Source of the DNA: Haloglomus litoreum
GTDB taxonomy: Archaea; Halobacteriota; Halobacteria; Halobacteriales; Haloarculaceae
DNA length: 64,000 nucleotides
Direction: 5' to 3'
Assembly (NCBI RefSeq): GCF_029338515.1
Contig: NZ_CP119988.1
Coordinates: 2,170,001-2,234,000 of the forward strand
Below, piece by piece: positions 15,697-25,123 of this stretch; the first letter of the stretch is position 1; every line of letters starts with the position of its first letter. Position numbers and translations under genes: made by a program. Below the pieces are notes generated by a model. It ran no database searches. It saw nothing but the letters and a program-made list of their open reading frames with translations, and had not been told where the DNA came from.

Positions 15697-15740
15697 CGAC
15701 CTTCGGGTCCGCGCTGGCGAGCTGGCGACAAGTATCTTCC

Positions 15741-16148
15741 TCACGCCCGCGTGAGGAGCATCGCCGTCGCACCGTCGAACGGCTCCGTCGACTCCCCTCG
15801 CGCCTCGGCCGCGCGCCGGGCCTGCCGGTCGTGGACGGCCAGCAACCGCTCGAAGTCGGCGTCGTCGATGTCGAGCGCCTCGGCGAAGTCGGCCCACACC
15901 TCCGGCAGGACGACGCAGTGGAACGCCGCCTCGGTCCGGGCGACCACGGGGTCGTAGGGGAGGTACTTGCGCCACTCGTAGACGAGGTTGTCGACACCCG
16001 GGAGGTCGCGGGCGGACTGCTGGTGGCGCCGGAGCAGCTCGCGGAGGTGTGCGGGGTCCGTGCCTGTTCGCCCGGCCACCGCCGCCAGGATATCCGCGTC
16101 GAAGGGGGCGAGCGGGTCACGGGCGCCCGACTCGGTCGCGTCGGTCAC
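15741..16148 (-). CDS. Conserved haloarchaeal hypothetical protein
   Basis: A 135-residue soluble, mostly helical acidic protein with segments LRELLRRHQQSARDLPGVD, NLVYEWRKYLPYDP and a final GATAMLLTRA. I chose the GTG at 16148 because a strong TATA-like TCTATATCC (16171-16178) lies 24-30 bases upstream, the spacing of a leaderless haloarchaeal gene; an in-frame ATG at 16181 lies upstream of that TATA and cannot be used from it. No recognised domain. It has its own promoter between the MFS gene and the gene at 15696. Confidence 0.62.
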   Translation of the reverse strand: MTDATESGARDPLAPFDADILAAVAGRTGTDPAHLRELLRRHQQSARDLPGVDNLVYEWRKYLPYDPVVARTEAAFHCVVLPEVWADFAEALDIDDADFERLLAVHDRQARRAAEARGESTEPFDGATAMLLTRA

Positions 16149-16214
16149 GACCGCGGGTAGCCCCCCGGAGGATATAGACACTCCGTCCGTCGAGCGGGGG
16201 CGACCGGCGCGTGG

Positions 16215-17522
16215 TCAGTCGTCGGCACCGGTGCCGGTTGCGGTCGCCCGGGGGACCCCCCGTCCGGACGTGACGGCGAGGGCGAGCCCGACGAGGACGA
16301 CGACGCCCGCGATGGCGAAGGTCGTCCGGTAGCCCAGGATTCCGGCTGCCGCACCACCGAGGGCGCTCCCGACACCGGTTCCGAACCCGACGAGCGCGGT
16401 GTAGAGGCCGAGGGCCTCTGCCCGCTCGGGTGCCGTCACGAGTCGGCTCGTGAGTCCGGTGGCGACCACGCCGATGATGGCCCACGTCACACCGATGACC
16501 GCGAACAGCAGGCCGACGACGGGGGCGCCCACGGACGCCCCGACGACGCCCACGACAGGGAACAGGATGACCCGCGCCGCGAGCGCTCCCGTCTCGGCGT
16601 TCGCGTTCCCGACCCGCCGACAGAGTGCGCCGACCCGGTCGTAGGCGAGCGCCGAGCCGAGCGTCCCCGCGAGGAACAGCGCGAACACCGTCCCGTCGCC
16701 GAACCCGCGTTCCCGGAGGAACGCCGGCATCGGGCCCCAGAAGACCGCGAACCCGACCGAGTACAGCGTCACGGCGAGGAGGTAGCGCCGGATCGGCCGG
16801 CGGAGGGATGCGCGGATCCGGTCCGGCCGGAGCGTCCGGAGCGCCCAGTAGGCCCGTGTCGGGCCGTACGGCACCGTCCGCAGGAGCCGCCCCGCGTTCG
16901 CGCCCGCCGCTCCCAGCCGCCGGTACACCTGCTCGAACCGCCGGGCGGTCACGGTCGCGGGTTCGGGGTACCAGACCCGGACGACGATGAAGGCGAGCGC
17001 TGCGGTGCCGCCGAGGACGAGGAACAGCAGTCGTTGGGCGAGCAACGGCTCGACACCGACCCGCGGGGCGACGGTGGTCCACGCGAGCCCACCGACGAGC
17101 CCCGCGACCCAGCCGTAGCTCTGGACGCCGTTGAGCCGGGCGATGCGGGCCTCCCACTCGGATTCGGGGGCCCCGCCCACGACGATGAGGTTGAGGACGG
17201 GGGCGGCGGCAGCCACCACGAACCAGAGCGCCGCGTTGGCGATCAGTACGACCCACGGGGAGCCGAGTGCCGGCAGCGCGAGCAGGACACCCGCCGTCGC
17301 GGCGAGCGCCACGAGCAGGAAGGGACGGCGTCGCCTGGTCCGTGCTGCGAGACGGCCCCAGAGGAGGGCCCCAGGGACACCGGCGAGCGCGGCGCTCGCG
17401 GCGACCAGGCCGACCACGAGCGCGGATCCCCCGAGCGCAAGCACGTACAGCGGGACCAGCAGCGACGCCGCACCGACCGCGGCGTAGCCGACGGCCCAGC
17501 CGTGGAGCCACCGGTCTGACAT
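16215..17522 (-). CDS. MFS transporter
   Basis: A 435-residue major facilitator protein with 12 hydrophobic segments in two six-helix halves. The loop between helices 2 and 3 carries the family's basic motif (ALLWGRLAARTRRRRPF), and the central loop (about residues 180-225) is long and arginine-rich. The C-terminal half has FGDGTVFALFLAGTLGSALAY. Probably a proton-driven exporter; substrate cannot be told. The start MSDRWLHGW is directly followed by helix 1. Confidence 0.85.
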   Translation of the reverse strand: MSDRWLHGWAVGYAAVGAASLLVPLYVLALGGSALVVGLVAASAALAGVPGALLWGRLAARTRRRRPFLLVALAATAGVLLALPALGSPWVVLIANAALWFVVAAAAPVLNLIVVGGAPESEWEARIARLNGVQSYGWVAGLVGGLAWTTVAPRVGVEPLLAQRLLFLVLGGTAALAFIVVRVWYPEPATVTARRFEQVYRRLGAAGANAGRLLRTVPYGPTRAYWALRTLRPDRIRASLRRPIRRYLLAVTLYSVGFAVFWGPMPAFLRERGFGDGTVFALFLAGTLGSALAYDRVGALCRRVGNANAETGALAARVILFPVVGVVGASVGAPVVGLLFAVIGVTWAIIGVVATGLTSRLVTAPERAEALGLYTALVGFGTGVGSALGGAAAGILGYRTTFAIAGVVVLVGLALAVTSGRGVPRATATGTGADD

Positions 17523-17596
17523 GGATGAGACCCGCTCGCGGCGGCCTCTTCGACCTACCGGTCGGTGGCGACAACGGCATCTCGGCGTCGCGAGCG

Positions 17597-18187
17597 TCAG
17601 TTCGGGGTCGAACTGACGCTACTGCTCCCGTGGGCGGCGCTCGCGATGTCGCGCCCGTCGTGGGCGACGGTCACCGATTCGGGGGCCTCGCCCTCGAACA
17701 CGTACCGGGCCTCGTACTCGATGTCCACGATGCACTGGGTGCACATCTCGGCGTCCTCGGGCTCGTATGCCCGGACGTTCACGTGCAGCCGTCCCTCCTC
17801 GGGGTCGTACTCGATCGACCCCTGCTCGGCCCGGTAGCAGCCGTTCGACCCGTCGATGACTCCATCGAGGGAGACGGCCGTGCCATCGAAGTCGATGTCG
17901 ACGGTGTTCTTCCCCTTCCCGCAGTCGCGGGCGGTCACCTCGAACGACTCGCTGACGATGCCGTTCCCCATCGGGGTCCGGGTCGGGCTCTTCTCGTCGG
18001 TTGGAGAGTCGGTCGGAGCGTCCGTCGGTGTGTCCGTCGGGCTGTCGGTGGGTGACTGGTCGCCACCACCGCCACCACCGGCGCCGCCGTCACCGCCGTC
18101 ATCGTCGTTCGGTCCGTCGGTCGTGCAGCCAGCGAAGCCCGCGACCCCGGCGAGTGCCGTGGCGCGGAGGAGGGCTCTTCGTCGCAT
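17597..18187 (-). CDS. Tat-exported lipoprotein with Pro-Thr-Asp linker
   Basis: A 196-residue protein. MRRRALLRATALAGVAGFAGC is a twin-arginine signal with a lipobox Cys at position 21. A flexible linker follows: Asp/Gly run, then repeated SPTD/TPTD units (about residues 44-72). The mature domain of about 120 residues has paired cysteines (RDCGKG, NGCYR, EMCTQCIVD), suggesting disulfides or a metal site, and is mostly beta strand. Anchored outside the membrane. No family recognised with confidence. Confidence 0.72.
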   Translation of the reverse strand: MRRRALLRATALAGVAGFAGCTTDGPNDDDGGDGGAGGGGGGDQSPTDSPTDTPTDAPTDSPTDEKSPTRTPMGNGIVSESFEVTARDCGKGKNTVDIDFDGTAVSLDGVIDGSNGCYRAEQGSIEYDPEEGRLHVNVRAYEPEDAEMCTQCIVDIEYEARYVFEGEAPESVTVAHDGRDIASAAHGSSSVSSTPN

Positions 18188-18316
18188 GCAGGTCGACCGA
18201 GGGGGCGGACGGATAAACGTCTCGGGGAGACACAAGTGCGAGTTTGAACGAGACCACTCACGGCAGACGGGTCGCGGGGCGTCGCATTCATGTGGCCGCG
18301 CCGCGCTCCCCGGCAC

Positions 18317-18790
18317 ATGCACGAGCGAGCGCGCGAGTTCGCGGCGACGGCCCGGGACCGGTACGGGTTCGACCCCGCCGTCGAGGAGTTCGACGCGGGC
18401 ACCCGGACCGCCGAGGCCGCGGCCGAGGCCATCGGCTGCCGGGTCGCCGGCATCGCCTCCAGCATCGTCGTCACGGACGGGGACCGGGTGGCCGTCGTGG
18501 TCACGAGCGGCGCGAACCGGCTCGACACCGACCGCGTGGCCGCCCTGCTGGGCTGGGACGACGCCGACCTCGCCGACCCCGAGGTCGTCCGGGAGGCGAC
18601 GGGGTGGGCCATCGGTGGCGTGCCGCCCTTCTGCCACGAGCGCGACCTCCCGACACTGGTCGACGAGACGCTGCTCTCCCTCGACGAGGTCTGGGCCGCA
18701 GCGGGGACACCCGACGCCGTGTTCCCCATCGCCCCGGAACGACTGGTCGAACTCGCCGGGGCCGAGCCGGGTGCCGTCGCCGCGACCTGA
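18317..18790 (+). CDS. YbaK/ProX-like aminoacyl-tRNA deacylase domain protein
   Basis: A 157-residue YbaK/EbsC-fold protein. The domain clears mischarged tRNA (for example Cys- or Ala-tRNAPro) in trans. Seen here: EAIGCRVAGIASSIVV, the core strand VAVVVTSGANRLDTDRVA, and the substrate loop IGGVPPFCHERDLPTLVDE. In the first motif most members have a catalytic Lys (IAKTLVF type); here the aligned residue is Ser (IASSIVV), so activity is uncertain. ATG 18317 starts MHERAREF as expected; an upstream ATG at 18290 would add nine residues not typical of the family. Confidence 0.78.
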   Translation: MHERAREFAATARDRYGFDPAVEEFDAGTRTAEAAAEAIGCRVAGIASSIVVTDGDRVAVVVTSGANRLDTDRVAALLGWDDADLADPEVVREATGWAIGGVPPFCHERDLPTLVDETLLSLDEVWAAAGTPDAVFPIAPERLVELAGAEPGAVAAT

Positions 18791-18803
18791 GCGACGCTCG
18801 AAT

Positions 18804-18913
18804 CGCCGACGGCAACCGGGTGCTGCCGCCCGCTCCCTCCGGCTCTCTCGACCCGCCGACGGCAACCGGGTGCTGCCGCCCGCTCCCTCCGGCTCTCTCG
18901 ACCCGCCGACGGC
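18804..18913. repeat. Perfect 50-bp tandem duplication (2.2 copies)
   Basis: Units 18804-18853 and 18854-18903 are identical, with a third partial copy of 10 bases (CGCCGACGGC) to 18913. It is intergenic, starting 14 bases after the deacylase stop and ending about 40 bases before the hydrolase ATG. GC-rich and without an obvious long palindrome; likely slippage or unequal exchange. Confidence 0.92.
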
Positions 18914-18953
18914 TTTCCACACACTTACCAGCGCGGACCGAGAGGCCGGCAAC

Positions 18954-20108
18954 ATGGACCGGGACGACCGCGTGACGACGGAGCCTGGGGACTCCCCACT
19001 CACGTCCGTCCCCGACGACTACGCGCCCGCCGACGCCGGCCACTGGTTCGAGCTCTCGGAGGGTCCGGACGCGGGCCGGAAGCTGTTCTTCTGGGACGTG
19101 ACCCTCACGGAGCGAGGGATCGTCCCGACGGAGCGGACGCGCGAGACCGTCGCCGACCTGCCGGCCGTGCTGTTCGTCCACGGGAACCCGGAGTGCTCGT
19201 ACGCGTACCGGAACGTCGTGCGCGCGTTGCGCGAGCGTGCCGTCGGTGGTGACCTCTCCGTCCCCGTCCGGCTGGTGGCGGTCGACCACATCGGCTTCGG
19301 GCTCTCCTCGACGGCCACCCACGAGGCCGTCCCGATGGACCACGCCGGCAACCTCGACGAGTTCGTCTCGGCGCTGGACCTCTGGGACGTGACCCTCGTC
19401 GTCCACGACTGGGGCGGTCCCATCGGCGTCGGTGCGCTGTTGCGCGAGCCCGGGCGGGTCTCGGGGCTCGTCGCGTGCAACACGACGGTCTTCCCGATGC
19501 CCTTCGTCGGGCCGACCTTCGACGACTACCCCATCGACTGGCTGCCGTGGACCGATTTCCCCCGCGTGACGCCGGACCGGTTCTGGCCCGCGGTCGCGTC
19601 GTATGCCGTCTTCCGGCGGCCCGCCGGCGAGTACCGCATCCTCCTGGAGCTGGTGTTCTACCTCGCGCGGGTCGAGGGGTTCGGCTGGTTCCCCGACCAC
19701 GAGGGGGCAGCGCGTCGTGTCTACTACGAGCAGTTCGAGGACCCGTGGAACACGGCCGCCTCGAAGCGCCTCGTCCGGCAGACGCGCTACTGGGGGCACG
19801 GCAACACCTTCGAGGACCCGCGACTCGGTACCCGCAACACCGCACCGTTCTACCGCGCGATCCGCGAGAACCTCGGCCGGGAGTGGGGGCCGCAGGGGCG
19901 CGAGGTCGACGTCGAACTCGTCTTCGGCGGCTGGGACCCGCTCGCGAAGGACGCCGTCCTGGACCAGTGGGCCGAGGCGCTCCCGCAGGCGGAGGGCCAC
20001 ATGGCGGTGCTCGATGGCGTTTCGCACTTCGTCGAGGAGGAGCGGCCCGAGCGCGTGGCGCGCGCGGTGGTCGAGGCGGGCGGCTTCGGCGCCACTTACG
20101 AGAGGTGA
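18954..20108 (+). CDS. Alpha/beta hydrolase, haloalkane dehalogenase-like
   Basis: A 384-residue alpha/beta hydrolase. HGNPECSYAYRNVV is the oxyanion region. VVHDWGGPIG gives an Asp nucleophile followed by Trp, the arrangement of haloalkane dehalogenases and epoxide hydrolases rather than Ser esterases. The His comes in GVSHFVEEERPE, and FGGWDPLA may carry the acid. A cap domain of about 100 residues, rich in aromatic residues, lies between. At 384 residues it is longer than usual because of a 65-residue N-terminal extension. TATA-like ACACTTACC lies about 27 bases upstream of ATG 18954. Natural substrate unknown. Confidence 0.8.
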   Translation: MDRDDRVTTEPGDSPLTSVPDDYAPADAGHWFELSEGPDAGRKLFFWDVTLTERGIVPTERTRETVADLPAVLFVHGNPECSYAYRNVVRALRERAVGGDLSVPVRLVAVDHIGFGLSSTATHEAVPMDHAGNLDEFVSALDLWDVTLVVHDWGGPIGVGALLREPGRVSGLVACNTTVFPMPFVGPTFDDYPIDWLPWTDFPRVTPDRFWPAVASYAVFRRPAGEYRILLELVFYLARVEGFGWFPDHEGAARRVYYEQFEDPWNTAASKRLVRQTRYWGHGNTFEDPRLGTRNTAPFYRAIRENLGREWGPQGREVDVELVFGGWDPLAKDAVLDQWAEALPQAEGHMAVLDGVSHFVEEERPERVARAVVEAGGFGATYER

Positions 20109-20205
20109 GTACCGGGGACCGACATCCGTCGTGGACGTCCCATGCACCGCCCCTGCGGGCTGGCGAACTGTGGCCGGGGGGCTCGACGACCCTCACAGAC
20201 AAAGC

Positions 20206-20214
20206 TTTTATATG
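20206..20214 (+). promoter_or_regulatory. TATA box of the TFB gene
   Basis: TTTTATATG centred 31 bases before the ATG at 20241. It is the best TATA match in the first half of the window and implies a short or absent leader. AGCTTTTATATG includes a plausible BRE purine context. Confidence 0.75.
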
Positions 20215-20240
20215 TGGCTGGGTCCGACGGCATAAGTATA

Positions 20241-21188
20241 ATGGCAGGGCCGACTCGCCAGCGAGAGCGGAGTGTCGAATCCGAGGAGGAAGACGAGACA
20301 ACGCGCGGCTGTCCTGAATGCGAGTCGACGGACCTTGTGCACGACGGCGAGGAACTCGTCTGTGACGACTGTGGGCTGGTCATCGAGGAGGACCAGATCG
20401 ACCGGGGGCCCGAGTGGCGCGCGTTCAACCACTCCGAGCGACAGTCCAAGTCCCGCGTCGGCGCGCCGACGACGCAGACGATGCACGACAAGGGGCTGAC
20501 CACGCAGATCGACTGGAAGAACAAGGACGCCTACGGGCGCTCCATCTCCTCCGAGCGCCGGTCGCAGATGAACCGCCTCCGGAAGTGGCAGGAGCGCATC
20601 CGGACGAAGGACGCCGGCGAGCGCAACCTCCAGTTCGCGCTCTCGGAGATCGACCGGATGGCGAGTGCGCTGGGCGTGCCGCGCTCGGTCCGGGAGGTCG
20701 CCTCCGTCATCTACCGCCGAGCGCTCGACGAGGACCTCATCCGCGGTCGCTCCATCGAGGGCGTCGCCACCGCCGCGCTGTACGCCGCCTGCCGGCAGGA
20801 GGGCATCCCGCGCTCGCTCGACGAGGTCGCCGAGGTGGCCCGCGTCGAGCAGAAGGAGATCGGCCGCACCTACCGCTACGTCGCACAGGAGCTCTCGCTC
20901 GGCCTGGAGCCGGTCGACCCGGTCCAGTACGTCCCGCGCTTCTGCTCCGAGCTGGGGCTCAGCGAGGAGGTCGAGCAGAAGACCCGCGAGATCATCGAGG
21001 TCACGGCCGAGAAGGGGATGCTCTCGGGCAAGTCCCCGACCGGCTACGCGGCGGCCGCCATCTACGCCGCCTCGCTGCTCTGCAACGAGAAGAAGACCCA
21101 GCGCGAGGTCGCCGAGGTCGCGCAGGTGACCGAGGTCACCATCCGCAACCGCTACCAGGAGCAGATCGAGGCGCTGGGCATCCACTGA
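20241..21188 (+). CDS. tfb: Transcription initiation factor IIB (TFB)
   Basis: A 315-residue archaeal TFB. The N-terminal zinc ribbon has CPEC and CDDC pairs (about residues 24-45). The B-reader/linker region follows ([19 protein letters not shown]), then two cyclin folds from about residue 120 ([18 protein letters not shown]) and 215 ([19 protein letters not shown]), ending with the recognition helix [19 protein letters not shown]. It binds TBP-TATA and BRE DNA and recruits RNA polymerase. Haloarchaea carry several TFB paralogues; which one this is cannot be decided here. The ATG is preceded by a strong TATA element and the N-terminus carries an acidic run (SEEEDE). Confidence 0.96.
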   Translation: MAGPTRQRERSVESEEEDETTRGCPECESTDLVHDGEELVCDDCGLVIEEDQIDRGPEWRAFNHSERQSKSRVGAPTTQTMHDKGLTTQIDWKNKDAYGRSISSERRSQMNRLRKWQERIRTKDAGERNLQFALSEIDRMASALGVPRSVREVASVIYRRALDEDLIRGRSIEGVATAALYAACRQEGIPRSLDEVAEVARVEQKEIGRTYRYVAQELSLGLEPVDPVQYVPRFCSELGLSEEVEQKTREIIEVTAEKGMLSGKSPTGYAAAAIYAASLLCNEKKTQREVAEVAQVTEVTIRNRYQEQIEALGIH

Positions 21189-21332
21189 ACGGACAGCGAT
21201 ACCGGACAGATACTCGTTCTATCGGACTGTGACTGGTTCCGGGCGTCAGCCGAGGGGATATCTCGACAACAGGCCCACCGGGAGCAATCATCGAGTGGAG
21301 CCGTCCTCGGGGTGAAAGTGTCCCGGTCCCGC

Positions 21333-21863
21333 TCAGTCGTTCCGGGTGTCCCGAGGAAAGCGGCGGGCGTGGGCGTGACGCTCGCCAGCGCGGAACGCAA
21401 TCGGCTTTCGAACCACGAGCGGATACTCCGGAGCCGTGGCCGCCCGGTCGGCCGCGATGGCCACCATCAGCTCGCGGATGATGTCCCGAAGTATGGAGTG
21501 ATCGATCTCACAGAAGTCGAGGATGTACTCGAAGTCGACCCTCCGCTCGAGCCGGTAGACGAGCAGTTCCTCGTCCTCGAACGCGACGTCCAGCTTGGCG
21601 TCGTAGCGGAGGATACGGGTCTCGAGGACGCGCTGTATCGACGCGAACTCGCCCCGGACGGTGCGGATGGTCTCCGCTATCTCCCCGTCGGGTTCCACGT
21701 GCCGCGCCACCGTCGTCCGGAGGAAGTCGTCGGTGAGGATGTCGGAGGCGTCGCTTCCACCGAACGTCTGGATGGAGATGGGCTCGGACGGGGTCTCGGC
21801 TCCGATCTCGCCGTCCCCCTCGGGGGGCGTGTCGGTCGTGAACTCCGCGCCGAAGATGTTCAT
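21333..21863 (-). CDS. Conserved hypothetical protein
   Basis: A 176-residue acidic protein starting MNIFGAEFTTD, with an unstructured N-terminal 35 residues and a helical/strand domain containing GEFASIQRVLETRILRYDAKLD-type sequence and a basic C-terminal tail (ERHAHARRFPRD). I chose ATG 21863 over 21878 because TGATATCAGATAAT (about 21886-21899) is then 23-36 bases upstream. It is divergent from the aldehyde dehydrogenase gene. I do not recognise a family. Confidence 0.58.
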   Translation of the reverse strand: MNIFGAEFTTDTPPEGDGEIGAETPSEPISIQTFGGSDASDILTDDFLRTTVARHVEPDGEIAETIRTVRGEFASIQRVLETRILRYDAKLDVAFEDEELLVYRLERRVDFEYILDFCEIDHSILRDIIRELMVAIAADRAATAPEYPLVVRKPIAFRAGERHAHARRFPRDTRND

Positions 21864-22029
21864 GATATGTGGTGTCATTTTCCATTATCTGATATCAATC
21901 TTCCCACGGGTCCGGGGCCCACCGGCTCGACCGACCGGCCGCAGTGGTCGGCAACGGGACGCCTCTTGGTTAATACAGCCCCGCGTACCGTGCTACAGGC
22001 TTAAGGACTCTCGGCCCCCCCTTCTGCAT

Positions 22030-23619
22030 ATGACCATTAGCGAACAGGCGGGCGAGTTCGACCTCGAGACGGCCGAGTCGGACGAGCGCATCGCGGGACT
22101 GGGGAAGTACGTTACGCTGGCCGACGGCGTGACCGAGACGTTCGACGTGACCGAGCCCTTCACCGGTGACACAATCGGCACGCTCCCGGCGTGCCAGGAG
22201 GCCGACGTGCGCGAGGCGTTCGAGCGCGCCCGCGAGGCCCAAGAGGAGTGGGCCGCCCGGCCGGTCGAGGAGCGTGCGGAGATCATCCTCGAGGCCCACG
22301 ACATGACCCTCGACCGCGACGGCGAGTTCCTCGACGTCGTGCAGGTCGAGACGGGCAAGTCACGCAAGCACGCCCACGAGGAGGTGATGGACGTGGCGAT
22401 GAACGCGCGCTACTACGGCCACCGCGCGGAGGGGCTGCTGGCGCGCGAGCGCAAGAAGTCCGCCGTCCCGGGCGCACAGAAGACCTGGGAGTACCACCAG
22501 CCCGTCGGTGTCGTCGGGATGATCACGCCGTGGAACTACCCCCTCTCGCTGACCATCTCCGACGCCATCCCCGCGCTGCTCGCGGGCAACGCGGTGGTCA
22601 TCAAGCCGGCCCCGGACACGCCGTACAGCGCCCTGAAGTCGAAGGAACTGCTGGAGGACGCCGGTCTGCCGAGCGACCTCTACCAGATCGTTCCGGGCTA
22701 CGGGCCGGAACTGGGCGACCCGCTCATCGACGAGTGTGACTTCCTGGCGTTCACCGGCTCCTCCGAGACCGGGAGCATGCTCGCGGCGAAGGCCGGCGAG
22801 AAACTCACGAAGTCCTCGATGGAGCTCGGCGGCAAGAACCCCGCCATCGTCTGCGAGGACGCCGACATCGAGAAGGCCGCCGAGGGGCTGGTCCGTGGCT
22901 GCTTCACCAACGCCGGGCAGCTGTGCATCTCCATCGAGCGGCTCTACGTCCACGAGTCCATCAAGGAGGAGTTCGTCGAGGAGTTCGTCCGCCAGACCGA
23001 GGCGATGGAACTCGGCACGGGCTACGACTACTCCTACGACCTGGGCTGTCTCATCAGCGAGGACCACCTCGAGAAGGTCGAGGAGCACGTCGAGGACGCC
23101 CGCGCGAAGGGTGCGAACGTGCTGACGGGCGGCACCGCCCGCCCGGACGTGGGCCCGTCGTTCTACGAGCCGACCATCCTGACCGACGTGCCCGAGGAGA
23201 GCCTCCCGTGCTGTGACGAGACGTTCGGCCCGGTTGTCGGCGTCTACGAGTTCTCGACCGAGGAGGAGGCCCTCGAGCGGGCCAACGACTCGGAGTACGG
23301 GCTCAACGGCTCCGTCTGGACCGAGGACTACGACCGCGGCGTCGAGCTCGCCTCGCAGATCGAGTGTGGCACCGTCAACGTCAACGAGGGCTACGCCGCG
23401 GCGTTCGCCGCGACCGACGCCCCGATGGGCGGGATGAAGAACTCGGGTATCGGCCGCCGCCACGCCTCGGAGGGCCTGCTCAAGTACACCGAGTCCCAGA
23501 ACGTGACGCTCCAGCAGGCCGGCACGATGTCCGCGCCGCCGGGCGTCCCGTACGGCCTCTACGCGAAGGGCGTCAACTACGCGCTCCGCCTCATCAACAA
23601 GGTTCCCGGCCTGCGGTAG
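22030..23619 (+). CDS. Aldehyde dehydrogenase, succinic-semialdehyde dehydrogenase-like
   Basis: A 529-residue NAD(P)-dependent aldehyde dehydrogenase. Motifs: VGMITPWNYPLSL (cofactor), FTGSSETGSMLAAKAGEKL (Rossmann), MELGGKNPAIV (general base Glu), NAGQLCISIERL (catalytic Cys) and CCDETFGPVVGV. The overall pattern resembles actinobacterial GabD2-type succinic semialdehyde dehydrogenases, but substrate is not proven. A C-terminal amphipathic tail of about 40 residues follows the ALDH fold. CTTAAGG at 22000-22006 lies about 27 bases before ATG 22030, a leaderless promoter. Confidence 0.87.
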   Translation: MTISEQAGEFDLETAESDERIAGLGKYVTLADGVTETFDVTEPFTGDTIGTLPACQEADVREAFERAREAQEEWAARPVEERAEIILEAHDMTLDRDGEFLDVVQVETGKSRKHAHEEVMDVAMNARYYGHRAEGLLARERKKSAVPGAQKTWEYHQPVGVVGMITPWNYPLSLTISDAIPALLAGNAVVIKPAPDTPYSALKSKELLEDAGLPSDLYQIVPGYGPELGDPLIDECDFLAFTGSSETGSMLAAKAGEKLTKSSMELGGKNPAIVCEDADIEKAAEGLVRGCFTNAGQLCISIERLYVHESIKEEFVEEFVRQTEAMELGTGYDYSYDLGCLISEDHLEKVEEHVEDARAKGANVLTGGTARPDVGPSFYEPTILTDVPEESLPCCDETFGPVVGVYEFSTEEEALERANDSEYGLNGSVWTEDYDRGVELASQIECGTVNVNEGYAAAFAATDAPMGGMKNSGIGRRHASEGLLKYTESQNVTLQQAGTMSAPPGVPYGLYAKGVNYALRLINKVPGLR

Positions 23620-23796
23620 GTCGGCGGGCACCAAGCGAGACGCGACCTTCTTTCGATGCACGGACCGACCAGCGACGCGTCCGTAGCGTGCCGAGCCCCG
23701 AATCCAGCAGCCGACGATTCCACCTGCTCCCGTGCTGCCACCGAGTAGTACCACTGTGTGCAAAGCGTTAAGGCGCGAAGGTCCGGAGACGGCGAT

Positions 23797-25122
23797 ATGG
23801 ACACGGCAGAGATACGCGACGGGCTGCGCGACATGGGTCCAGCGTGGCTGGCCGGTGCCATCGCGGCCGGGCCGGCGACCATCGGCTCGCTGGTGCTGGC
23901 GGCTCGCTTCGGCTACGACCTGCTGTGGGTCGTCCTGCTGTCGGCGCCGGCGGGTTTCGTGGGCCTGCTGCTGGCCGCACGCCTCGGGACCTTCACCGAG
24001 CAGGGCATCGTGGCGACGGTCGAGGACCGACTCGGGGAGGGCTGGGCCTGGCTGCTCGTCGCGGACACGGTCATCGTCTCGATGGTGGCGCAGTTGCTCA
24101 TCATGTTCACGCTGGCGGCCATCTCAGCGCAGTTGCTCGGGCTGAGTACGGAGGTCTGGGCCGTGGTCTGGGCGGTGGTGCTGGCCGTCGGACTCGCCGG
24201 CGGCGGCTACCGCGTGGCCGAGGTCGGCGCGAAGCTCGTCGTCACCGCGGTCGTCCTCGTCTTCATCGCGACGCTGGTGGTCGTTCCGCCGGACCCGGGG
24301 GCGGCGGTCGGTGGCCTCGTTCCCTCGGTCCCCTCGGGCTCGGCGACCGCCATCACGGGCGTCCTCGGCGGGGCGGTCCACGTGACGCTTCTCACGATGC
24401 ACACGTACACGATGCGGGCCCGCGAGTGGGACGCGGACGACTACGGCCTCGCGAAGTTCGACGCCGGTGCGTCGATGCTGGTCGCGTTCGGCCTCTACAG
24501 CATCGCCATCTTCCTCGTCGTCGCCGGGACGCTCGGTGGGCAGGCGGTGACGCCGACCGCCGGTGCAGCGGCGGCCGCGCTGGAGCCGGTCGTCGGGGAG
24601 GCCGCGGTGACCCTGTTCCTCGTCGGCATCCTCGGGGCCGCCGTCTCGACGCTCGGCGGGAACACGGTCGTTCCGCCGTTCCTGGTCGCCGACAAACTCG
24701 GCTGGGGCACGACCGTCGAGGACGCGCGCTACCGGGGCCTGCTGGCGGCGACCGCCCTGATTTCGGCGGCCGGCGGCTTCGTCACCGGGAACTTCGTCCC
24801 GCTGCTCGCGCAGGCCCTCGTCATCGGTGCCGTCGGCACGCCGTTCGCGCTGGCGCTGGTGCTCTACCTGCTCCATCTCGGCAGCGCCGAACGCCGGCCC
24901 TCGACCGCGCTCACCGCCGCCGGTCTCGCCGTCTTCGCCATCGTCTCCCTCGCCGCCGGCAACTCCGTTCGCGAGATGGTCGTCGGCCTCATGGAGTCGG
25001 TCACACCCGTGGCGGCGCTGTCGGTCCTGTTCGCTGCCGTCGTCGGGGTCGCCACCGTCGCGCTCGGGGCGAAGTTCGTACTCCGGCGAGGCGAGTCGCC
25101 GGCCGCCGAACCCGCCGACTGA
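23797..25122 (+). CDS. Nramp-related transporter lacking canonical metal motifs
   Basis: A 441-residue membrane protein with 11 predicted helices of the Nramp/LeuT fold. The N-terminal layout GPAWLAG...FGYDLLWVVLLSA matches Nramp helix 1 and loop. The metal-binding DPGN in helix 1 is replaced by AAGPAT (residues 23-28), and the helix 6 MPH motif by LLTMHTYTMRA. It may therefore carry a different ion or have lost metal selectivity, as in Nramp-related Mg or Al transporters. ATG 23797 is preceded by TATA-like CGTTAAGG at 23766-23773. The P-loop gene starts 1 base after the stop. Confidence 0.75.
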   Translation: MDTAEIRDGLRDMGPAWLAGAIAAGPATIGSLVLAARFGYDLLWVVLLSAPAGFVGLLLAARLGTFTEQGIVATVEDRLGEGWAWLLVADTVIVSMVAQLLIMFTLAAISAQLLGLSTEVWAVVWAVVLAVGLAGGGYRVAEVGAKLVVTAVVLVFIATLVVVPPDPGAAVGGLVPSVPSGSATAITGVLGGAVHVTLLTMHTYTMRAREWDADDYGLAKFDAGASMLVAFGLYSIAIFLVVAGTLGGQAVTPTAGAAAAALEPVVGEAAVTLFLVGILGAAVSTLGGNTVVPPFLVADKLGWGTTVEDARYRGLLAATALISAAGGFVTGNFVPLLAQALVIGAVGTPFALALVLYLLHLGSAERRPSTALTAAGLAVFAIVSLAAGNSVREMVVGLMESVTPVAALSVLFAAVVGVATVALGAKFVLRRGESPAAEPAD

Positions 25123-25123
25123 C

